From contig CAZOIA010000107.1 of NCBI GenBank assembly GCA_964579675.1, forward strand, positions 1 to 19,012: 19,012 nt of DNA. The letters run 5' to 3'. The position numbers were made by a program, and so were the translations under genes. Origin of the DNA: CAZOIA01 sp964579675. Lineage in GTDB: Bacteria; Planctomycetota; Phycisphaerae; UBA1845; PWPN01. Below, piece after piece: positions 13,823 to 19,012 of this stretch. Each line of letters begins with the position of its first letter. Position 1 is the stretch's first letter. Below the pieces are notes generated by a model. The model ran no database searches. It saw only the letters and a list, made by a program, of their open reading frames with translations, and had not been told where the DNA came from.

Positions 13823-15397
13823 TCATGGTTGACTGCTCCGACTTCTCATGGTCAGCTCATACCGGACGCCATTCTGGCCGGGTGGGGCGGGTGCCAGGAT
13901 CGTCGCCCGATCACCGGAGCACTCGTAGATGAACGGCTTGCCCGTCACCGGGTCGTACGGGGCGGGAGTCTCTTCGATCTCCTCAAGGGAGGCGGGTAGC
14001 CTCCCGTCGTGGCCGGCGGCGTAGATGCGGATGGCTTCGATGCACTGCAGAGCCGCGGCATCCCGATCGACTCGGGCGAACAGGAAACGCGCCCGGCCAA
14101 GGCTCGGCAGAACATCAATGAAAGGGTAGCCCACGTCCGCATTTACCTTGTCCCTTCGCTCAAGGATACGCTCGAGCTCGCGCTCGGCCCGCGCCAACTC
14201 TTCGTGGATCGGCCTACGAGGCAATCCAGGTGGTGTAAGTTGCCTCTCAGACAAGTGGCGGTACAGATCGAGCGCGTGCATGTGGCTGATCTTGCTTTCG
14301 ATCCGCGCCAGCCCGTCACGGGCCTGCCAATAGGGAAATCCGAACCATTTGAACATCTCGTCTCTTATTCGAAGATACCGATCAAATGATTGGATGAGGA
14401 CCACCTGTAACGCCGGCATGGCTTCGACTTGATCGGGCGCGTAGCCTTGGGACAGGAGGTACTGCTTGGCCCACGGATAAAGCTGCGCAATCACTGCTTC
14501 CTGTCTCCACGGAACCTGGACGGGAGGACCTTCCTTCTGATCCAGCACCGTAGTCACGCTGGCGACCTTTTCAGCAAGGGTGTCGAGCTGCTGCGGCGTC
14601 AAGACCGTTGTTCGCAGACTCTGCAATTCGGGAATCTCAAAGAAAAGCGCGACTCGCTCAATCTGGAACATCCGATGGGTATCGATGAAAGGCCTGGGCA
14701 AATCGGCCAGCGCCCAATAAAGGTTGGGTGAGCCCGGCGTAGCCGCCCAGTCCTCAACTTGTTGGGCCATGTATGCACCCAGCGCCGCTCCCACAAGCCC
14801 ATGGATCAACGTCGGCCCGCACCCGATGTGACGGGCCATCGCGAACCCGGTCTGCAGGTCGCGGAGCGCGTCTTCATATCTCCCGTCCGCCAAGGCGAGG
14901 CGCGCCCGCAGGGCTAGTGCTTTGGCCAAACAACGGTGGGGCAACAGCGACGGCAGCAAGGCACTGAAGCCTTCACTCCGAACGGCACAATCCCATTGGC
15001 ACCACTCGTACCGAGAAGCCAGCTCAACACAGCGCAGTGCATCCTTGACTTGCTCAAGCGTCTGCTCGACTTCCTCGCGAGGTAACTGTTCGACCGGGAC
15101 CTCCAGCCAGTCGGCGATCTTGTTATAAACCTCATAGGAACCTTTGAGCACTTCTGCCCGCTGGGCAGCCATGTAGTACATCTGTGCCGCGTTGCCCGGT
15201 GTCTGCTCAAGGTAATCGGGCATGAGCAAATACTTGAGCGCAGGGTCCGGCGACCCAGCCGGTCCAATCGTCAACTTCATTACACGCACCGCCGCGGACC
15301 CTTGGGGCGGTTGCGTGGTCGGCACCGCTTGAGCCCGGGTGACGCCCGATAGGCATAGGCCCGCTGTCAAAACAAGAGTATGCAGTTGCCTGGTCAT
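13823..15397 (-). CDS. Exported protein of unknown function in the ECF sigma cluster
   Basis: The product is 524 residues. It opens with a signal peptide (QLHTLVLTAGLCLSGVTRAQA) followed by a Thr/Pro/Gln-rich stretch. The body is helical, in the style of TPR-like repeats: CLAKALALRARLALADGRYE, DALRDLQTGFAMARHIG. Near the C-terminus the segment ALQCIEAIRIYAAGHDGRLP, then ASLEEI, then PYDPVTGKPFIYE resembles a pattern common in planctomycete exported proteins and, loosely, in pseudopilin C-termini. ATG 15397 has GGAG (in AAAGGAGATTGAG) upstream; the in-frame codon at 15433 is rejected. It lies between the anti-sigma-like gene and the WG-repeat gene. Role unknown. Confidence 0.65.
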   Translation of the reverse strand: MTRQLHTLVLTAGLCLSGVTRAQAVPTTQPPQGSAAVRVMKLTIGPAGSPDPALKYLLMPDYLEQTPGNAAQMYYMAAQRAEVLKGSYEVYNKIADWLEVPVEQLPREEVEQTLEQVKDALRCVELASRYEWCQWDCAVRSEGFSALLPSLLPHRCLAKALALRARLALADGRYEDALRDLQTGFAMARHIGCGPTLIHGLVGAALGAYMAQQVEDWAATPGSPNLYWALADLPRPFIDTHRMFQIERVALFFEIPELQSLRTTVLTPQQLDTLAEKVASVTTVLDQKEGPPVQVPWRQEAVIAQLYPWAKQYLLSQGYAPDQVEAMPALQVVLIQSFDRYLRIRDEMFKWFGFPYWQARDGLARIESKISHMHALDLYRHLSERQLTPPGLPRRPIHEELARAERELERILERRDKVNADVGYPFIDVLPSLGRARFLFARVDRDAAALQCIEAIRIYAAGHDGRLPASLEEIEETPAPYDPVTGKPFIYECSGDRATILAPAPPGQNGVRYELTMRSRSSQP

Positions 15398-15429
15398 CTC
15401 AATCTCCTTTCGTGCGGCGCCACCCTTAA

Positions 15430-15921
15430 TCACAGCCGATCCGCATCACGTAAACGAACCAGTGGAACGCCCGGCACATCATCTAGAAACTTAGCGGGTT
15501 CGGTGACCGTTGCTTCTGTCCAGGCCGGCATGGGTAGCGCATCCAGCCCTTCTTCCAGCACCCTTTTACGCAGCCTGATATCCCTATAGCTGCTTGCGCT
15601 CAGGTCCCGCCTCGCGATCCGAATGTCTGAGCTATCGGTCCGCACTGGTGTCTCGCGCGGCGCAGGTTTCTCCTGCACCACGGGCATGTACACCACCCGT
15701 TCAATGTGCCGTGGCTCCGGCTGGAGCGCCAGCGACAAACCGAGCCCCGCCACCAGCACCGTTGCTATCCCTCGCCACATCCAGAGACTCACGCCCACCG
15801 ACCGCTGCCCGGCCCGGAACAGCAGGCGATCACGATCAATTGAAACGTCCGCGGGTTTCAAGCGGCGCCAGGCCTCTTCTAATTCCCGCTCCGCCGGAGT
15901 CAGTCCTTCTAGGTCTTGCAT
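15430..15921 (-). CDS. Anti-sigma-factor-like single-pass membrane protein
   Basis: The 163-residue protein starts at ATG 15921, inside the 3' end of the sigma factor gene (13-base overlap). Residues 1-46 are cytoplasmic-type and charged (GLTPAERELEEAWRRLKPAD). One membrane segment lies at about 47-66 (LWMWRGIATVLVAGLGLSLA). The C-terminal 95 residues would be periplasmic (ERVVYMPVVQEKPAPRETPV, RLRKRVLEEGLDALPM). There is no HxxxCxxC zinc anti-sigma motif, so the call rests on overlap with the sigma gene, size and topology. It probably holds the sigma factor inactive until an envelope signal arrives. Confidence 0.65.
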   Translation of the reverse strand: MQDLEGLTPAERELEEAWRRLKPADVSIDRDRLLFRAGQRSVGVSLWMWRGIATVLVAGLGLSLALQPEPRHIERVVYMPVVQEKPAPRETPVRTDSSDIRIARRDLSASSYRDIRLRKRVLEEGLDALPMPAWTEATVTEPAKFLDDVPGVPLVRLRDADRL

Positions 15922-16412
15922 GACTTCTCCATCGCTCTTCGCAGGGCGGCAAGCCCCGCGCGGTAACGACTGAATAACGTTGGAACCGGATGACCGGTTA
16001 CTCTTGAGATTTCAACCAAGGTCATCCCCGCCCAGATCCGCAGCACGATGGTCTCCCGTTGCTCCACGGGGAGCGAGAGTAACATGGAGTCGGCTATCTT
16101 TGCATCGATCGGGTCGTCCGGGCACGTCTGGAACCAGGCCGGGTGGTCGGCGCCATGCCTGCGTTCGTGTGACCGCCGGCGATGCTCAGACCGTGCCCGG
16201 TTGATCGCGGCGTTCCGTACCGACCGGAAGAGCCACCCTTTCACGTTGCCCGGAGCCCGCCGCTGCGAGAGCAGTCGAATGAACACCTCCTGGACCACGT
16301 CCTCGGCCGACTCGGCGTTCAGCCACTGCCGGGCGTAAAGGGCGAGGGTGACGCCGTACCGGTCAAACCAACCGCTCAATGGTGCCGGGTCCGTTGATCC
16401 CATCGCCCTCAT
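15909..16412 (-). CDS. ECF-family RNA polymerase sigma factor
   Basis: The 167-residue protein has only the two ECF domains. Region 2 runs about 12-80: SAEDVVQEVFIRLL (2.2), NVKGWLFRSVRNAAINRARS (2.3-2.4). Region 4 runs about 108-163: LLSLPVEQRETIVLRIWAGM, then TLVEISRVTGHPVPTLFSRY, with the HTH reading promoter -35 DNA. The linker is short and there is no C-terminal extension. The ATG at 16412 has GGAG four bases upstream; ATG 16403 is an alternative start. It heads the cluster with the overlapping anti-sigma-like gene and two exported-protein genes. ECF factors usually control their own operon, so these genes are its likely targets; this part is inferred. Confidence 0.88.
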   Translation of the reverse strand: MRAMGSTDPAPLSGWFDRYGVTLALYARQWLNAESAEDVVQEVFIRLLSQRRAPGNVKGWLFRSVRNAAINRARSEHRRRSHERRHGADHPAWFQTCPDDPIDAKIADSMLLSLPVEQRETIVLRIWAGMTLVEISRVTGHPVPTLFSRYRAGLAALRRAMEKSCKT

Positions 16413-16725
16413 TGCACTCCATGCCTAAGACACTCGCGGGCAAGAGATTTCTGAACCGCAATCGCGAACTTGCTGAGTTGTATCCGGAGACCTCGGGAGG
16501 AATGATGCGAGCGCGGGCTCCGGCAGCAAGCCGTCAGACTGCACTCCCTTGCGAGACAAGTACTTATGCCCTCAAGCCGCGCGACCCGGATCCGCCGATC
16601 TGAAGCAGTCACCTCTGCCCCGCAGGAGGAGAACGCCGAAGTTGTCCAGGAACACGTTGAGAATGGCCGCCTCGTGCTGCTGCGATCATGTCTGCTGACA
16701 GCAATGTCACCTTGCCGTGGATCGG
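16413..16725. other. Intergenic region between methyltransferase and sigma factor genes
   Basis: No supported gene lies in these 313 bases. The region must carry the promoter of the minus-strand sigma operon. A small inverted repeat (AACT-CAGCA-AGTT on the minus strand, near 16470-16485) and the palindrome AAGTACTT near 16560 were seen, but no convincing ECF or housekeeping promoter could be picked. Confidence 0.4.
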
Positions 16726-17484
16726 CTATGCCAAGGCGGCGACCGCAAGGTAGCCGATGGGCTCCTTTTCGGTGGGAGCGCTGTATCTCAGGAGTTGCGA
16801 TTGGAAGCCTGCCCGATGCAATTCGGAAAGAATGCTCTTCCAGTGCCCGAGATATCGTGTTGGCATGCACAGTTGCCCTTTGATCCTGCGTGAACCCTCA
16901 TACTCCCCCGCGCTATCACAGACCACATAGATCGTCTGATTCCTCAGATACTGCCGCTGAAACAACTGCGAGAAAGTCTTGCGATTCACGGGGGCACACA
17001 TGCTCAGGATGATGAACACTCCCCCGTGCCTGAGCAGCCTGCGGGCGTTCAGCAAGAAAGCCTGCCTGTCCTTCTCTTGAACAATGCAGTGCAGGCAGTG
17101 TCCATCCAAAGCGATGTCGAACGTTCGTGGTTTCCCCGGCAGGTCGGCGCAAAGATCGGCCTGCTTGAACCGAGCATTGACGCCTCGTGACTGTGCCCTT
17201 GCCATTGCGATGGCGGTTCTGCTCACGTCAACACCCAGGCCGTGGAAACCCCTCTTGCAGAACCATCGCAACATCGGAGCGGTGCCGCAACCCAGCTCGA
17301 TTACTTGGCCTTTACGAGGTGCCCACGGTTGGCCGAGGACATCCTCCAGGAATCGCCTGTCGTCAGGGTCGATTTCTGTACGTCTACCATGGTCTCCGAC
17401 CTCCTCTCGCTCGCCCCAGGAACGCACGCCCCTCTTCCTCATTCGCCGATAAACGACGTCATGTCCTTCGTAAGACTTCTTCAT
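16726..17484 (-). CDS. Class I SAM-dependent methyltransferase
   Basis: The 252-residue protein has the standard class I motifs: the SAM-binding loop VIELGCGTAP (61-70), the acidic end of strand 2 in GLGVDVS (D86), an adenine-contact acidic residue around KQADL (D110), and the motif IV strand FDIALDGHCLHCI (122-134). LRHGGVFIILSMC follows. An N-terminal basic helix (MKKSYEGHDVVYRRMRKRG) precedes the fold. The Cys/His-rich HCLHC is unusual and could affect substrate choice. The substrate cannot be told from sequence. The ATG at 17484 has GGAG 11 bases upstream, a long spacer. It has no operon partner in the window. Confidence 0.85.
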   Translation of the reverse strand: MKKSYEGHDVVYRRMRKRGVRSWGEREEVGDHGRRTEIDPDDRRFLEDVLGQPWAPRKGQVIELGCGTAPMLRWFCKRGFHGLGVDVSRTAIAMARAQSRGVNARFKQADLCADLPGKPRTFDIALDGHCLHCIVQEKDRQAFLLNARRLLRHGGVFIILSMCAPVNRKTFSQLFQRQYLRNQTIYVVCDSAGEYEGSRRIKGQLCMPTRYLGHWKSILSELHRAGFQSQLLRYSAPTEKEPIGYLAVAALA

Positions 17485-17894
17485 GGACTGCTATTCTCCT
17501 CGCCTCCTGGAAAGGCGCGGTTTGCCGTTTTGCCGCCGACCTTCCGGACCGTGTGCTGCCCAGACCCCCATTGCATGAATGCATCCTCGGCAGACTGCAT
17601 CTGACGATGGTATCATAGCAAACCCGCTTCGGCATCTTCATCCAGTGGACGGTAGGGCAGATAGGTAGCCCTACAACGACATGCCGGCGATGCCTGCCGA
17701 TCCCGACTCCGACGCGGTACTAAGTTGTCCTCCGACCATCCCCCCGCGCGCGACGGGTTCTGTCTGATCACCGCCACCCTATTCCACCCCCAGATCGGTA
17801 TGCCTGCACACGCCCTATACACGTACCGACACCGGCCTTGCCAGTGGCAACGGCGGCCGTCAGGGGTGTCCATCTTGACTAGTGCCTCCAGTGA

Positions 17895-18011
17895 TCACGG
17901 CGCGCAGTCGGGTTGAGCGCCGACGTTGGGGCCGCTCATGCAGCCCAAAAGAATACTCAGATCCATGATGTCCACGTCGCCGCCGCCCTTCAAGCGATCG
18001 GCGGCGTGATC
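17895..18011 (-). pseudogene. C-terminal fragment of a dockerin-type exported protein
   Basis: The minus strand encodes, between a TAG at 18012-18014 and a TGA at 17895-17897, a 38-residue piece: DHAADRLKGGGDVDIMDLSI then LLGCMSGPNVGAQPDCAP. This matches the type I dockerin-like calcium-binding tail common on planctomycete exported proteins (D-x-D-G-D-V-D-x-x-D-L then C-x-S-G-P-N-V). The first loop is degenerate (GGGDVD instead of NGDGDVD) and there is no start codon or upstream body. It is a gene remnant. Confidence 0.6.
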
Positions 18012-18095
18012 CTACCCTTCGCTTTCGACACAACCGGTACCATCGTATGGTAAATCACGGGCATATATCAGGTCACGAATGCGTGTATCCCGAAG

Positions 18096-18121
18096 AGCCG
18101 CGGGCTTCAGCCCGCGCGGCT
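18096..18121. repeat. REP-like hairpin (AGCCGCGGGC / GCCCG-CG-CGGCT)
   Basis: A ten-base arm and its complement with a two-base bulge surround TTCA, giving a very stable hairpin. The core CGCGGGCTTCAGCCCGCG is of the kind often dispersed between genes as a REP element. A fragment of a REP-associated transposase lies about 700 bases to the right. A terminator for the minus-strand gene ending at 18287 is also possible, though no T-run is present. Confidence 0.5.
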
Positions 18122-18286
18122 TTCCGGCAAAGGGAGAACGGGATGCACGCAAACGTTACCTGCTCTAGCCGTGGCACACGGGCCCGCGTGTGCTGCACAC
18201 CGTCCAAGGCCCTGAGGTGGCTAAGGCAATTCAACGTCCCGATCAATCGGGAGAACGACCTGGCGTACCTGCCTGTTCTTGCGCTA

Positions 18287-18664
18287 TTACTCACAAAGAA
18301 CGTACTCCTTACCGTCCACGATGCAGACGTTGCTCCCCGCCTTCTTCTCGAAGTATGCGTCGGGTTTGAGCACATCGGAGCCTATTCTGAAAGCGTGGCT
18401 CCATACGCCCACAGCCTCACTGTAGTCATCCCGCTCCGTGATGGTGACATAAAGGCCAAGACGCCCATCGGGACGGCTTCTTCCGAAATACTCAATCCGC
18501 CCCGAGGCTGAGAACGCACGCAGAGTGGCTGTCTCCTGTCTGTGAATAGCAGCACGAATCAGTGGCTTAGCTGCGAGCAGGAGCAGGGCGCCACACAGCG
18601 CCAGGCACGCCACGACCACCCAGAATCGGGCCTTCCCTGAAGATAACTTCGTCTCAGTGTGCAT
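18287..18664 (-). CDS. Small membrane-anchored hypothetical protein
   Basis: The 125-residue protein has a basic N-terminus, one membrane segment at about 14-33 (FWVVVACLALCGALLLLAAK) and a C-terminal domain of about 90 residues outside the cytoplasm. The domain looks beta-rich: ATLRAFSASGRIEYFGRSRP, then GRLGLYVTITERDDYSEAVG, then VCIVDGKEYVLCE, with two cysteines near the C-terminus that could form a disulfide. ATG 18664 is preceded by AGGTG; in-frame GTG codons at 18673 and 18667 are alternatives. No family recognised. It has no operon partner and sits between the REP-like hairpin and the RAYT region. Confidence 0.6.
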   Translation of the reverse strand: MHTETKLSSGKARFWVVVACLALCGALLLLAAKPLIRAAIHRQETATLRAFSASGRIEYFGRSRPDGRLGLYVTITERDDYSEAVGVWSHAFRIGSDVLKPDAYFEKKAGSNVCIVDGKEYVLCE

Positions 18665-18722
18665 CACAGGCACCTACGCAGAACGATCAAGGCGGTCGCG
18701 TTGGCTGCTATTTCCCAAAGAC

Positions 18723-18812
18723 GCTTGGCTGATCAGTGCCCGTCATGCGCCGGGTGCCGGGGACCTGGGTGGCACGGGTCTGCGAAGGGGGAGTCAGCCA
18801 AGCAGACCCGTG
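18723..18812. repeat. Nested inverted repeats of REP type next to the RAYT gene
   Basis: CACGGGTCTGC (18773-18783) pairs perfectly with GCAGACCCGTG (18802-18812). GCTTGGCTGA (18723-18732) pairs perfectly with TCAGCCAAGC (18794-18803). The right-hand arms of the two pairs are adjacent and overlap by two bases, so 18794-18812 complements two separated left blocks. This looks like a REP/iREP unit rearranged at its left side. It lies 15 bases past the stop of the minus-strand transposase gene. Confidence 0.65.
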
Positions 18813-18826
18813 GTCATGCCGCCCGA

Positions 18827-19012
18827 TCAAGACTCAAGATCAGGCGGGCAAGCATCCATAGGCAGCTTCACGGCCTGCTCACCCGCGTACCACTTTACGC
18901 TGGACCATGCCCAGTCCTCCGGCCGGCGCACCAATCCGCGGCGAACCGGACTGCCGCGGATATACGCCACCGACGCCCAGGCAGTCTTGGCCTTGCGGAT
19001 GTTTCGATCATA
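18827..19012 (-). CDS. REP-associated tyrosine transposase (RAYT, Y1/TnpA_REP type), C-terminal part
   Basis: The last 61 codons are present and the gene runs off the right edge. The product carries the family's C-terminal signature: WASVAYIRGSPVRRGLVRRP, then EDWAWSSVKWYAGE, equivalent to YIHxNPVRRGLV-x-x-PEDWxWSS. RAYTs are single-strand transposases related to the IS200/IS605 TnpA group, which process and spread REP hairpins. The HUH and catalytic Tyr motifs would lie outside the window, so intactness cannot be judged. The inverted repeats at 18723-18812 lie directly downstream, as expected. Confidence 0.8.
   Translation of the reverse strand, partial: YDRNIRKAKTAWASVAYIRGSPVRRGLVRRPEDWAWSSVKWYAGEQAVKLPMDACPPDLES

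Larger units (their letters stand above)
17485..18286. other. 800-bp region with gene debris and repeats
   Basis: No intact gene was found. The stretch contains the dockerin-like fragment (17895-18011), a REP-like hairpin (18096-18121), and a short palindrome TTGCC-AGT-GGCAA (17838-17850). The remaining ORFs read as random high-GC translation. Confidence 0.45.

Noticed and set aside
16409..16870. Minus-strand ORF between sigma factor and methyltransferase
   Set aside because: It overlaps the methyltransferase 3' end in another frame, and its product is low-complexity with no family signal.
18047..18511. 154-codon plus-strand ORF across the REP-like hairpin
   Set aside because: It translates the hairpin and the antisense of the membrane-anchored protein gene; no protein features.
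1..19012. CRISPR arrays and toxin-antitoxin or restriction modules
   Set aside because: No regularly spaced repeats of 25-40 bases and no recognisable defence enzyme were seen on either strand.

Overview
The window looks like a high-GC bacterial chromosome segment, most likely from a planctomycete (Phycisphaerae-like or an unclassified relative). This is inferred from gene content: a short ECF sigma factor followed by a one-TM anti-sigma-like protein, WG-repeat and dockerin-type exported proteins, an IS66 relic, a RAYT transposase with REP-like hairpins, and a small coiled-coil protein of a kind I associate with that phylum. No rRNA gene, intact tRNA gene or CRISPR array was found.

Region 1 (1 to about 8300) is the right-hand part of an integrated mobile element; its left end lies outside the window. 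Nearly all genes are on the + strand and tightly packed, with ATGA/GTGA start-stop overlaps. In order: a helical protein, a frameshifted fragment resembling ParB-associated HTH proteins, two small hypothetical proteins, a sigma-factor-like protein, a winged-helix/HTH protein, an AlpA/excisionase-like HTH protein, a small cysteine-containing protein, a large primase/TOPRIM/DUF3987 replication protein, a TubC_N-like small protein, an XRE-type regulator whose promoter implies a leaderless mRNA, and a tyrosine integrase. The integrase 3' end reads through a sequence matching the 3' half of a tRNA (antisense), the expected attachment site. No capsid, tail or conjugation gene is visible, so the part seen fits a phage satellite or an integrative element with its own replication module.

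Region 2 (about 8300-11560) is host backbone: the coiled-coil protein, an 870-bp stretch with at most one weak small ORF, an SppA-type lipoprotein protease, a divergent zincin-like metallopeptidase, and the 3' remnant of an IS66 transposase.

Region 3 (11561-16412, all minus strand) is a probable operon read from right to left: ECF sigma factor, overlapping membrane anti-sigma-like protein, an exported protein of unknown function, and an exported WG-repeat plus beta-propeller-like protein. I infer a signal-responsive envelope system.

Region 4 (16413-19012) holds a SAM methyltransferase, a long intergenic stretch with a dockerin-like C-terminal fragment and a REP-like hairpin, a small membrane-anchored protein, and finally nested inverted repeats beside the 3' end of a REP-associated tyrosine transposase that runs off the right edge.
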